54,786 nt of DNA from Lentisphaeria bacterium (GTDB taxonomy: Bacteria > Verrucomicrobiota > Lentisphaeria > Victivallales > Victivallaceae). Below the pieces are notes generated by a model. That model searched no databases and was not told the origin of the DNA. It worked only from the letters and a program-made list of their open reading frames with translations. The position numbers and the translations under genes were made by a program. Below are positions 30,648-40,124 of the stretch, piece after piece. Numbering within the stretch: position 1 is the stretch's first letter; the number at the start of each line of letters is the position of its first letter. The stretch is from the NCBI GenBank assembly GCA_017462015.1, contig JAFTRX010000068.1, positions 1 to 54,786 of the forward strand, in the 5' to 3' direction.

Positions 30648-30695
30648 TATATGGTGTATGATCATTGTCTGAAAATAAGTACGGAGAGATGAATT

Positions 30696-31268
30696 ATGAT
30701 TTGTCGTAATTGCGGTAATGAAATCAGTGATTTTGCCAAAGTGTGTCCTTTGTGCAATGTGAGTTTGCAGAGCCAGTTTGAGCCGCAGGTGCAGCAGGTG
30801 CAGCAGGTGCAGCAGCCGCCGCAGATGCAAGCTCAGCAATATACATACCAGCAGCCCACTGTGCCGCCTCCGCCTCCGCCGATGCAGCAGAGCTATCAGA
30901 CACCGCCGCCGCCACCGCATACCGGTTTTCAGGCCCCGCCGCCGCCACCGCCGCAACCGGGACAACCGGGATTTCAGGTTCCGCCGCCGCCGCAGATGGG
31001 TGGTGCGCCATACGGCAGTTATGTTCCGCCTTCAACCAATACATGGCTGATCGTCAATATTATGGTGACCGTATTGTGCTGTATGCTTTTCGGTATTATT
31101 GGCATAATTTTTTCCGTTCAGGCAAACAACTGCATGGCCCGTGGTGACTTGTACGGTGCGGAAAAGGCGAATAATACTGCCAAAATCATGGCATTTCTCG
31201 GTATCGGACTGGGCTTTGTTTTTTCCGTAATCTACATCATCCTGGTCGTTGCCGGAGAGTTGGCATAA
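30696..31268 (+). CDS. Zinc-ribbon, proline-rich CD225/dispanin membrane protein
   Basis: A 190-residue protein in three parts. The N-terminus is a small zinc ribbon (CRNCG and CPLC, residues 3-20). Residues 25-110 are low complexity: a 9-base tandem repeat encoding QVQ/QVQQ units at about 30785-30814, then runs of Pro. The C-terminus (about 113-190) is a CD225/dispanin-type domain: helix TWLIVNIMVTVLCCMLFGII, the loop CMARGDLYGAEKANNTAK, and a second helix. Bacterial members are mostly uncharacterised inner-membrane proteins. It shares a promoter with the following DUF2752 gene. Confidence 0.85.
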   Translation: MICRNCGNEISDFAKVCPLCNVSLQSQFEPQVQQVQQVQQPPQMQAQQYTYQQPTVPPPPPPMQQSYQTPPPPPHTGFQAPPPPPPQPGQPGFQVPPPPQMGGAPYGSYVPPSTNTWLIVNIMVTVLCCMLFGIIGIIFSVQANNCMARGDLYGAEKANNTAKIMAFLGIGLGFVFSVIYIILVVAGELA

Positions 31269-31292
31269 GCGCAGGAGCTATATTTTATACTC

Positions 31293-31706
31293 ATGATGCG
31301 TGTGTTCTCAACGTTGTGGAAGCAACGCTGCTTCCGGCGTTTTGTGATATTGCTGGCTGTGGTCGCCGTTGCGGCGATCCCGTTGAAGGTGTTTTTTTCA
31401 TACTTCAAGCAGCTGATGCCGTATCTGCCGAAGTGTCCATCGGTATTTTTCTTGAAAGTACATTGCCCCGGATGCGGTTCCGTCCGGGCGATGTATTGTC
31501 TTTTTCGCGGCGATATACGCGGTGTTTTTGCCAATAATATCATGCTGCCGTTGACGTTGTTTTTGTTTGTTGTTCTGGTTGTCAAACCGGATTTCTGCCG
31601 TCATTACAAATTTTTTGCTGTATACGTTGCCGTGTTGATCGTGTTTGCCGTTTTGCGCAATCTTCCGTGGTATCCTTTCACCCTTCTTGCGCCTGCCGGG
31701 ATTTAA
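31293..31706 (+). CDS. DUF2752-type small membrane protein
   Basis: A 137-residue protein with three predicted helices (FVILLAVVAVAAIPLKVFF; IMLPLTLFLFVVLVV; FFAVYVAVLIVFAVL) and the DUF2752 signature CPGCGSVRAMYCLFRGDI between the first two. Function unknown. As I recall, DUF2752 and CD225 genes recur as neighbours in other phyla. Starts 24 bases after the CD225 gene; the GGAG site is unusually far (about 16 bases) from the ATG. Confidence 0.85.
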   Translation: MMRVFSTLWKQRCFRRFVILLAVVAVAAIPLKVFFSYFKQLMPYLPKCPSVFFLKVHCPGCGSVRAMYCLFRGDIRGVFANNIMLPLTLFLFVVLVVKPDFCRHYKFFAVYVAVLIVFAVLRNLPWYPFTLLAPAGI

Positions 31707-31710
31707 CTGC

Positions 31711-31788
31711 TGTGCTGCGTGGCACAGTCGGTGTGGCGCTTGTGCCGTGGCACAGGTGTGGCACATTCTCCTGTGTCAAAATGGCACA
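31711..31788 (+). promoter_or_regulatory. GGCACA/TGTGCC repeat array upstream of dnaK
   Basis: Inverted and direct copies of one hexamer: TGTGC(31711-31715)-N6-GCACA(31722-31726); TGTGCC(31741-31746)-GT-GGCACA(31749-31754); GGCACA(31760-31765); TGTGTC(31772-31777)-N5-GGCACA(31783-31788). A weaker copy, TGTGTTTGGCTCA, is at 31797-31809. The array lies about 70-150 bases upstream of the start point predicted from the promoter at 31831, the usual distance for enhancer sites of sigma-54 activators. Confidence 0.55.
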
Positions 31789-31830
31789 TGTTTTTATGTG
31801 TTTGGCTCATATTCTCCCTGAAAAGTGGTG

Positions 31831-31847
31831 TTGGCACACCATTTGCT
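31831..31847 (+). promoter_or_regulatory. Sigma-54 (RpoN)-type promoter of dnaK
   Basis: TTGGCACACCATTTGCT carries GG (31833-31834) and GC (31845-31846) with exactly 10 bases between them, and matches the -24 (YTGGCAC) and -12 (TTGCW) elements fully. Transcription would start near 31858, about 60 bases before the dnaK ATG. No CIRCE element is present and no comparable sigma-70 promoter is obvious. Confidence 0.6.
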
Positions 31848-31918
31848 ACTGTTATCAGTGCAGTACAAAGTAACAAAAATTTCCGGAACATCCGGACACA
31901 ATCAAGGAGGAATTGATT

Positions 31919-33820
31919 ATGAGCAAAATTATCGGTATCGACCTCGGCACCACCAACAGCTGTATGGCTGTTATGGATAATGGCGAGTACAAAATCATCC
32001 CGAACGCAGAAGGCAACCGCACCACCCCCAGTATCGTCGCATTCACCAAGAACGGCGAGCGTCTGGTCGGTCAGACGGCAAAACGTCAGGCGGTCACCAA
32101 CCCCAAGAACACCATCTTCTCCATCAAACGTCTTATGGGCCGCAAATATTCTGAAATCGGCCGTGAACGTGATCTCGTTCCCTACGAAATCGCCGAAGCC
32201 CCCAACGGTGACGCCCATGTGAAAGTCGGTGACAAACTTTATTCTCCCCCGGAAATCTCCGCGATGATCCTGCAGAAGCTCAAAGCTGATGCGGAAGCTT
32301 ACCTCGGCGAAACCATCTCCCAGGCGGTCATCACGGTTCCTGCTTACTTCAACGACAGTCAGCGTCAGGCGACCAAGGATGCCGGTAAGATCGCCGGTTT
32401 GGAAGTTTTGCGTATCATCAACGAACCGACTGCCGCTGCTCTGGCGTATGGTTTGGACAAGAAGAGTGACGAAACTATCGCGGTCTACGACCTCGGCGGC
32501 GGTACGTTTGATATCTCCACTCTGGAAATCGGTGACGGCGTTTTTGAAGTTAAAGCTACCAACGGTGATACTCACCTCGGCGGTGATGACTTCGACCAGA
32601 CCATCATCAACTATCTTGCCGATGAATTCCAGAAAGAGAACGGCGTTGATCTCCGCAAGGATGCGCAGGCGCTGCAGCGTTTGAAAGAAGCTGCCGAAAA
32701 GGCGAAATGCGAACTTTCCACCAGCATGTCCAGTGACATCAATCTGCCCTTTATCTCCATGGGCAGCGCCGGTCCCATCCACATGAACTACACGCTGACC
32801 CGTGCTCAGTTGGAACGTTTGTGCGATCCGCTCTTGGAACGCACCAGCCGTCCCTGCGAAAACTGCATGCGCGATGCTGAAGTTACTGCTTCCGAAATCA
32901 AGGAAGTCATTCTGGTCGGCGGTATGACCCGTATGCCCAAAGTGCAGGAGACCGCCAAGAACATCTTCGGCAAAGAACCGCACAAAGGTGTCAACCCGGA
33001 CGAAGTCGTTGCTGCCGGTGCTGCCATCCAGGGCGGTGTGCTCGGTGGCGAAGTCAACGAAGTTCTGCTGCTTGACGTTACCCCGTTGTCACTGGGTATT
33101 GAAACCATGGGCGGCGTGATGACCCGTCTCATCGAGCGCAACACCACCATCCCGACCAAGAAGAGTGAAATCTTCAGTACCGCCGCTGACAATCAGCCTG
33201 CCGTTGATGTCCGCGTGCTGCAGGGTGAACGTGAATTTGCCCGCGACAACAAATCTCTCGGTTTGTTCAAACTTGCCGGAATCGCTCCGGCGCCGCGCGG
33301 CGTGCCGCAGATCGAAGTTACTTTCGATATTGACGCCAACGGTATCCTGCATGTTACCGCCAAAGATCTCGGTACCGGCAAGGAACAGAAAATCACCATT
33401 ACTGCGTCCAGCGGTTTGAGTGAAGAAGAGATCGAACGTATGGTCAACGAAGCCAAGGCGCACGCCGAAGATGACAAAGCTGCCAAGGAAAAAGTTGAAG
33501 TCCACAACCGCGCCGATTCCATGATCTATCAGCTGGAAAAACAGCTCAAAGAACATGGCGACAAGGTCCCCGCCGATGTCAAGAGCCAGCTGGAAGGTAA
33601 GATCGCCGCTCTCAAGAAGAGTCTCGAAGCCGATGATACCGAAGCTCTCAAGACCGGTATGAAGGAACTTGAAGAATTGGCAATGAAGCTCGGTGAAGCC
33701 GTTTATGCTCAGCAGCAGGCGCAGGGTGCGCAGGGTGAAGCCGGTGCCGGTGCGCCGCCGCCGCCCGCCGGCGGCAAAAAGGCTGACGACGACATCATAG
33801 ATGCGGAAGTCGTGGAATAA
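31919..33820 (+). CDS. dnaK: Chaperone protein DnaK (Hsp70)
   Basis: A 633-residue Hsp70: ATPase domain ([75 protein letters not shown]), the interdomain linker region ([15 protein letters not shown]), the substrate-binding domain, and a C-terminal tail ending [10 protein letters not shown]. The ATG at 31919 follows AAGGAGG by seven bases; the TTG six bases earlier is not used. grpE and dnaJ are not nearby; groESL follows. Confidence 0.98.
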   Translation: MSKIIGIDLGTTNSCMAVMDNGEYKIIPNAEGNRTTPSIVAFTKNGERLVGQTAKRQAVTNPKNTIFSIKRLMGRKYSEIGRERDLVPYEIAEAPNGDAHVKVGDKLYSPPEISAMILQKLKADAEAYLGETISQAVITVPAYFNDSQRQATKDAGKIAGLEVLRIINEPTAAALAYGLDKKSDETIAVYDLGGGTFDISTLEIGDGVFEVKATNGDTHLGGDDFDQTIINYLADEFQKENGVDLRKDAQALQRLKEAAEKAKCELSTSMSSDINLPFISMGSAGPIHMNYTLTRAQLERLCDPLLERTSRPCENCMRDAEVTASEIKEVILVGGMTRMPKVQETAKNIFGKEPHKGVNPDEVVAAGAAIQGGVLGGEVNEVLLLDVTPLSLGIETMGGVMTRLIERNTTIPTKKSEIFSTAADNQPAVDVRVLQGEREFARDNKSLGLFKLAGIAPAPRGVPQIEVTFDIDANGILHVTAKDLGTGKEQKITITASSGLSEEEIERMVNEAKAHAEDDKAAKEKVEVHNRADSMIYQLEKQLKEHGDKVPADVKSQLEGKIAALKKSLEADDTEALKTGMKELEELAMKLGEAVYAQQQAQGAQGEAGAGAPPPPAGGKKADDDIIDAEVVE

Positions 33821-33834
33821 TCAATATGTGATCT

Positions 33835-33863
33835 TGCGGGACAGGGTTATCTCCTGTTCCGCA
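33835..33863 (+). other. Hairpin in the dnaK-groES spacer
   Basis: TGCGGGACAGG (33835-33845) pairs with CCTGTTCCGCA (33853-33863; one G-U) around a 7-base loop. No T-run follows, so it may be a processing or partial termination structure. GGCACA also occurs at 33880-33885, in a GCAC-N4-GTGC inverted repeat before groES. Confidence 0.5.
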
Positions 33864-33920
33864 GAAGAAATAAGATTTTGGCACATGAGTGCTTGATAAA
33901 AACAAAAGGAGTAATAAAAA

Positions 33921-34217
33921 ATGGCTGATGTCAACATCAAACCGCTGGGCGACCGCGTTCTGGTCGAAATCTGCGAAAACACTGAAGAAATGAAGGGCGG
34001 CATCCTTATCCCCGATACCGCCAAGGAAAAACCCCAGGAATACCGCGTGGTCGCTCTGGGTACCGGCAAAAATGACGAAAAAGGTGAAAAGATCCCCTTT
34101 GATGTCAAGGTCGGTGATATCGTTCTTACCAGCCGTTACGGCGGCACTGAAGTCAAGGTTGACGGCAAAGAGTACAAAGTTGTCAATCAGGACGACATCC
34201 TCGCTATCGTTGGCTAA
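33921..34217 (+). CDS. groES: Co-chaperonin GroES
   Basis: A 98-residue Hsp10 ([59 protein letters not shown]). It caps the GroEL folding chamber. AGGAGT site upstream; groEL follows after 33 bases. Confidence 0.98.
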   Translation: MADVNIKPLGDRVLVEICENTEEMKGGILIPDTAKEKPQEYRVVALGTGKNDEKGEKIPFDVKVGDIVLTSRYGGTEVKVDGKEYKVVNQDDILAIVG

Positions 34218-34223
34218 TTTTAA

Positions 34224-35876
<1,653 letters not shown>

Positions 35877-35899
35877 TTTATTCTGCTGAAAAGCTCAAA

Positions 35900-35981
35900 A
35901 GCTGTTGCAAAATAAAGTGCACCCCAAAAGTTGGACACAACTTTTGAGGTGTACTTTTTTTATGGAGAAAATGCAACAGCT
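35900..35981 (+). repeat. 82-bp nested palindrome after groEL (terminator, IS-end-like)
   Basis: The inner stem pairs 19 bases at 35914-35932 (containing GTGCACCCCAAAAGTT) with 35939-35957 (AACTTTTGAGGTGTAC) through G-U wobbles around GGACAC and runs into a T-tract, so it can terminate groESL. An outer pair, AGCTGTTGCA (35900-35909) and TGCAACAGCT (35972-35981), brackets it. The CACCCCAAAAGTTGGACA motif resembles terminal repeats of IS3/IS150-group elements as I remember them; no transposase remains. Confidence 0.6.
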
Positions 35982-36030
35982 CCTTTTATTATGCCTTGAT
36001 TCGGGGGAAAACTGTGTTTATTGCTATTCT

Positions 36031-36086
36031 CCGTACCTATCCGTAATACTCTGTACCAATCCGTAAAAGTGCCACTGAGTGCCACT
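36031..36086 (+). repeat. Short tandem repeats between groEL and the AraC gene
   Basis: CCGTACCTATCCGTAATACT (36031-36050) is followed by CTGTACCAATCCGTAAAAGT (36051-36070), 16 of 20 positions identical, then GTGCCACT twice at 36069 and 36079. The stretch 35982-36163 has no gene. Function unknown. Confidence 0.45.
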
Positions 36087-36163
36087 TGAAAGATTTCCAA
36101 TATACCTTGACGGCTCTTCTTTGCAGCGGAAGACACCGTTTACCGGGGAATGCTGCAGTTTTT

Positions 36164-37054
36164 TTACTGTTTTTTAAGGTGATTCCGGAACACCGCCGGG
36201 GTGGAACCGTACTTCTTTTTGAAGAGCGAACAGAAGTTTGAAGCATCATGGATGCCGCAATTTCTGGCGATCGTCCGGATGGACAAATCGGTGTTGCGGA
36301 GAATTTCCAATCCCTTTTTCAACCGTAAATCGGTCAGATATTCCATCGGGGATACTCCGAACTCCTTTTTGAAGAACCGCCATAAAGAAGTGTTGCTGAT
36401 ACCGTATCGGGAACATAATTCGCTTATGGAGATATTGATCGGGTATCTTTCTTCAATGATCTTCAGGATCTTCTGCGCTGGTTCGGTGGCATTGGGGAGC
36501 ATTCCGGAGATTTCCAGAAGCAGATCATAGGTCATGCTTGAATTGATCCGGGCGGCATTGCGGTCATTGCCCGGAAGTGAGACGAACTTACGGAACTTTT
36601 CTGCCAGTTCTTCATATTTATCCACTTTGACGCAGCAGTCTTTATCCAGATGCAAGGTGCTGGTAATCGAATTTAAATTATTTCCTTTTATCAGCAATAC
36701 GAGCCGGTGGGAAGGGGTGTCCGGAAAGGAGGAAAAACGTACTGAACTGCCCGGAGCGATTATATACAATGAACCCGGTTCAGTTATATCGAGTTTATTA
36801 TCTGAAAGATACTGCATTTTGCCGGCAAACTGCAATTCAAGGGCGAGATGGGGAAAATTGACGTGCTTGACCTCGCGACAGCCATGCCAGATGCTCTCAA
36901 ATAATTTTCCGCAATATACCGGCAAGTCAAAGTAGTATTTACCATGCCATGTCGTATTATGCAGATTTATACATCTGGTATTTTTATCAACGGTACAGAG
37001 ATCGTAAGAACCGTTTTCCGCATTCAAACTTTGCCGCTGAATTTTTCTATTCAT
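36164..37054 (-). CDS. AraC-family transcriptional regulator
   Basis: About 296 residues from the ATG at 37054 (MNRKIQRQSL), which has AGGA nine bases upstream. A GTG-started longer frame (37135) would place both promoters of this region inside the gene and is rejected. The N-terminal part is a cupin-like effector domain (LYIIAPGSSVRF); the last 100 residues hold two HTHs (ISISELCSRYGISNTSLWRFF; LSIRTIARNCGIHDASNF) with the AraC signature up to GSTPAVFRNH. It diverges from the GH42-like operon and probably controls it in response to a sugar. Confidence 0.9.
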   Translation of the reverse strand: MNRKIQRQSLNAENGSYDLCTVDKNTRCINLHNTTWHGKYYFDLPVYCGKLFESIWHGCREVKHVNFPHLALELQFAGKMQYLSDNKLDITEPGSLYIIAPGSSVRFSSFPDTPSHRLVLLIKGNNLNSITSTLHLDKDCCVKVDKYEELAEKFRKFVSLPGNDRNAARINSSMTYDLLLEISGMLPNATEPAQKILKIIEERYPINISISELCSRYGISNTSLWRFFKKEFGVSPMEYLTDLRLKKGLEILRNTDLSIRTIARNCGIHDASNFCSLFKKKYGSTPAVFRNHLKKQ

Positions 37055-37099
37055 GAAAAATTGTCCTATTACTTGAAAAAATATACCGCATGATTGCTG

Positions 37100-37128
37100 T
37101 TGCAAAAATTTCTTCATCGCAGTATAAT
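37100..37128 (+). promoter_or_regulatory. Promoter of the GH42-pseudopilin-GH operon
   Basis: TTGCAA (37100-37105), a 17-base spacer and a consensus TATAAT (37123-37128). The leader to the ATG at 37284 would be about 150 bases. Its -10 overlaps the oppositely oriented -10 of the AraC gene. Confidence 0.6.
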
Positions 37129-37154
37129 ATATCACCGGGCAGAATCAAAATCAA
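37121..37154 (-). promoter_or_regulatory. Promoter of the AraC-family gene
   Basis: On the minus strand two phased options exist: TTGATT (37149-37154) with TATATT (37126-37131) at 17 bases, or TTGATT (37143-37148) with TATACT (37121-37126) at 16 bases. Either overlaps the plus-strand promoter at 37100-37128. Confidence 0.55.
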
Positions 37155-37283
37155 ATTTCAGTAATCAGGATATTTTATGTTGAAATGGCGTTTGGGGAAA
37201 ACGGTATTACCGCAGTGTTGCTGTTGACTTGTTCGTGCGGCAGATTGACGGATAAGTATATTGTAATCAAGGGAGAATACAAA

Positions 37284-39383
37284 ATGATTTTACACAGTGC
37301 TGAAGTCCGCTTTGAAGGCGGTTGTCCCCGGCTTTATGTTGACGGAGTGGAAACGCCGCCTATTTTTTACGCGTTGACCGATTTGCAGGAGGCGCGCTGC
37401 CGGACGGAACTTGCCCAACGGAACGTGAAACTTTTCAGCGAAGCCGGAATCGATCTGGTTCAGTGCGACTGGAATTTGAGAGACGGCTGGATGAAAGATA
37501 ATACCTTTGACCCGACTGAATTTCTGGAAAATATTGAACCGGTGACCCAACCCGGTTCCAGGACCCATCTGGTGGTACGGCTGCACATGAATCCTCCAAA
37601 TTGGTGGATGGATGAAAATCCGGATGAACTGACTGTTTTCGGCGTTCCGGGAGAGGTCGCAGAGGATGATCCCAACCGGATCATTACCGGTGATAATATG
37701 ATTGCCCGCCGGGTGAGTCTGGCTTCCAAAGTGTGGCTGCGCGATGCCGGAAAGGTGCTTGCCGACTTCTGTAAAAAATTGGAATCATCCCCGCATGGCG
37801 GTTTTGTGATCGGTATTCAGCCCGCCTGCGGAAAATTCGGCGAGTGGCACTGGTGGGCGATGCAGTATGACCCGGATCACGGCAAAAGCCAGACGGAATT
37901 TTTCCGCAACTATCTGAAAAAAGAGTATGGTACAGTTGAAGCATTGCAACGTGCGTGGCATGATTCACACGTTACCTTTGAAACGGCAGAGATCCCCTCT
38001 TATGAACAGCGCAATTCGCCGTTTGACAGTAATTACCGTGACCCCAAATCATATCAGGCGGTCATTGATTCCCACAAAGCGCAGATGCTGGTTCCTGCTG
38101 AAGACATCATATATTTCAGCCAGATCATCAAGGAATCCGCCTCCCGTCCGGTGCTTGCCGGAGCATTTTACACCTATTTCTTCAGTTCAAGCAAAGCTGT
38201 CGGCGGACATCTGGCTGCCGATATGGTCTTGAAGTCACCTTATGTTGACTACCTCGGCGCACCGTTTGCCTATGGTCTTGCCCGGGAACCGGGAAGTTCC
38301 TGCATCTCCCGGGGGCTGCTGGAATCCTGCCGTTTGAACAAAAAACTTTTCCTTACTGAAATGGATCAGCCGCCGGAAGGTGCGACCAATTCTGCTCCCG
38401 GCGGCGACCCCGCTTTTGATCATGTCACCATTGATTTGATGCGCCGCAATGTGCTTGAACCCTTTACGCGCGGACAGGGGCTGTGGTATTACGATCACCG
38501 GCTCAAGGGCCCGGAAGTCTGTAAAAATTTCGGCTGGTGGGATACGCCGGTGTTGATGAAAGAAATTTCAAAGCAGCAGAAAATATTCAGCAGTTATTTC
38601 CAAAAGCCTTATAAATCACAGGCGGAACTGCTCTGTGTCTGGGGCGTCGATGTCATGTATCACACCTCTGGAAACGGGGATGCTCCGCACGTCTGTTCCG
38701 ATGAGGTCACTGCGATCGAACAGATCTCCCGGTGCGGTGTGCCGCATGATCACGTTTATCTTGCCGATCTGCCGCTGGTGGATTTGAAGCAGTACAAGGT
38801 GGTATTGTTCCAATATACCGGAATGCTCTCCCCCAAAGAACGGGAGTATATCAAAAGCAAAGTTTTAGGTTTAGTTCCGGAAGTCATCTTTGTCAACAAT
38901 GCCGGATTTGCTGACGGCAAAACCCTTTCAGTTGAAAACATTAAAGCCCTTACCGGAATAAAAATGAGAGAAACCGGCAAACATTATTCATGCACCATCG
39001 GCAATGAAACGGTGAAAATCCGGAAAGCCTATGTCCCGCTGCTGCGCCCGGATGATGCGGATGCTGAAGTCGCCGCACTCTTTGCCGATGGCAAAGAGCC
39101 TGCCGGAGCAGTCAGGAAACAGGGCAATTCCAATATCTGGTACTTCGCATTTCCGGTGGTGCCCAGCGGATTTTTGCGCGATCTGCTGAAAAAAAACGGC
39201 AGTCACATTTATTGCGACAAAGATCTGGTCATCAAGGCAGGACGGGGGATCGTTTGCGTTCACGCTCCGGCAAATGGCAAGTATAAAATCGTCTTGAAAA
39301 ACGGCAGAGAAATCGAAACTGTACTTCAGCGCGGCGAAACTATGGTTTTTGATGCTGAAAGTGGAAAAAATCTTTATCAATAA
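37284..39383 (+). CDS. GH42-like (clan GH-A) glycoside hydrolase
   Basis: A 699-residue protein from the ATG at 37284 (AGGGAGAA upstream). The N-terminal two thirds read as a GH-A TIM barrel of beta-galactosidase (GH42) type: FYALTDLQEAR, NPPNWWMDENPDEL, GIQPACGKFGEWHWW (Glu of GEW as likely acid/base), FFRNYLKKEYGTVEALQRAWHD, and LFLTEMDQPP (likely nucleophile Glu). The C-terminal part resembles the trimerisation-type Rossmann domain plus a small beta domain. There is no signal peptide, so it is probably cytoplasmic. It heads an operon with a pseudopilin and a DUF4838 GH. Substrate unknown. Confidence 0.7.
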   Translation: MILHSAEVRFEGGCPRLYVDGVETPPIFYALTDLQEARCRTELAQRNVKLFSEAGIDLVQCDWNLRDGWMKDNTFDPTEFLENIEPVTQPGSRTHLVVRLHMNPPNWWMDENPDELTVFGVPGEVAEDDPNRIITGDNMIARRVSLASKVWLRDAGKVLADFCKKLESSPHGGFVIGIQPACGKFGEWHWWAMQYDPDHGKSQTEFFRNYLKKEYGTVEALQRAWHDSHVTFETAEIPSYEQRNSPFDSNYRDPKSYQAVIDSHKAQMLVPAEDIIYFSQIIKESASRPVLAGAFYTYFFSSSKAVGGHLAADMVLKSPYVDYLGAPFAYGLAREPGSSCISRGLLESCRLNKKLFLTEMDQPPEGATNSAPGGDPAFDHVTIDLMRRNVLEPFTRGQGLWYYDHRLKGPEVCKNFGWWDTPVLMKEISKQQKIFSSYFQKPYKSQAELLCVWGVDVMYHTSGNGDAPHVCSDEVTAIEQISRCGVPHDHVYLADLPLVDLKQYKVVLFQYTGMLSPKEREYIKSKVLGLVPEVIFVNNAGFADGKTLSVENIKALTGIKMRETGKHYSCTIGNETVKIRKAYVPLLRPDDADAEVAALFADGKEPAGAVRKQGNSNIWYFAFPVVPSGFLRDLLKKNGSHIYCDKDLVIKAGRGIVCVHAPANGKYKIVLKNGREIETVLQRGETMVFDAESGKNLYQ

Positions 39384-39395
39384 GGAGATGAAATC

Positions 39396-40112
39396 ATGAA
39401 ACGTAATGAGAAAAATATGATCAAAAGTTTCACATTGATCGAACTGCTGGTGGTTATAGCAATTATCGCCATTCTCGCGGCAATTCTGCTCCCTGCACTG
39501 CAACAGGCACGGGCGCGGGGAATTTCAACGCAGTGTATTTCCAATTTGAAGCAGATCGGTGCCGTCATCCAACAGTATTCATCAGATTACAACGGCTATT
39601 GGCGCGCGGAGTACAATAGCGACCATCCGTGGTATTATCAACTTATTCATCTGCGTTATTTTCAGTGGCCCTATCATAAAAGTCGTACCGGATACGCTAA
39701 TATGCCGATAAAAAGTTGTCCGGGAGAGGGTTTTGATCCGTCAGCAAGCAATTATCAGTATCATTGTTACGGACTGATGCGCAACAGTGAAGGATATTGG
39801 GGAAAACATTATATGGAAAACGCATATGCTTTGCAAAAACTTCCAGCCAGCGCGATTCTGATGGCGGATTGCGGTAACAAAATACAGTTTACCGCTTTGA
39901 AGCCATTGCAAGAGTCTTCCACTTTCTGGTTTAAGCATAATAACAATGCCAATCTTCTCGGGGTCGGCGGTCATGTAGTCTCTGCCACGGTACATGAAAC
40001 TTATACTATGCTCAGTGATCAGTTAAGAAAGGTCGAGTCCACCAACTATAACGATGGTAATGTTACCATGTATTATGTTTCCAAAAATGTCCGTAGAAAA
40101 TATTCAAAATAA
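39396..40112 (+). CDS. Pseudopilin-like protein with prepilin methylation signal
   Basis: A 238-residue protein. [11 protein letters not shown] precedes the prepilin signal FTLIELLV and its hydrophobic helix; the cut would be before Phe. The next segment ([19 protein letters not shown]) is typical of the pseudopilin-like proteins of Lentisphaerota and Planctomycetota, and the tail has [15 protein letters not shown], a variant of H-X9-DG in which Asp is Gly. The RBS is AAGGAGA, 13 bases after the GH42 stop. It has the plain signal with no insert, unlike the copies at 47570 and 53943. Confidence 0.9.
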   Translation: MKRNEKNMIKSFTLIELLVVIAIIAILAAILLPALQQARARGISTQCISNLKQIGAVIQQYSSDYNGYWRAEYNSDHPWYYQLIHLRYFQWPYHKSRTGYANMPIKSCPGEGFDPSASNYQYHCYGLMRNSEGYWGKHYMENAYALQKLPASAILMADCGNKIQFTALKPLQESSTFWFKHNNNANLLGVGGHVVSATVHETYTMLSDQLRKVESTNYNDGNVTMYYVSKNVRRKYSK

Positions 40113-40124
40113 ACAGGAGTTGAA

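Noticed and set aside
30785..30990. Tandem repeat or CRISPR-like array
   Set aside because: The repeats are 9-base and Pro-codon repeats encoding the low-complexity Gln/Pro segment of the CD225 protein. No CRISPR array was seen anywhere in the window.
33877..33893. Sigma-54 promoter before groES
   Set aside because: TTGGCACATGAGTGCT looks similar to the dnaK site, but only 9 bases separate GG and GC instead of 10, which normally abolishes recognition.
33821..33920. CIRCE (HrcA) element before groES
   Set aside because: GAGTGCTTG resembles the right half, but the matching TTAGCACTC left half at nine bases distance is absent; none is found before dnaK either.
37055..37135. GTG-started longer version of the AraC-family protein
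   Set aside because: It would place both divergent promoters inside the coding region and has no good ribosome-binding site; the ATG at 37054 does.
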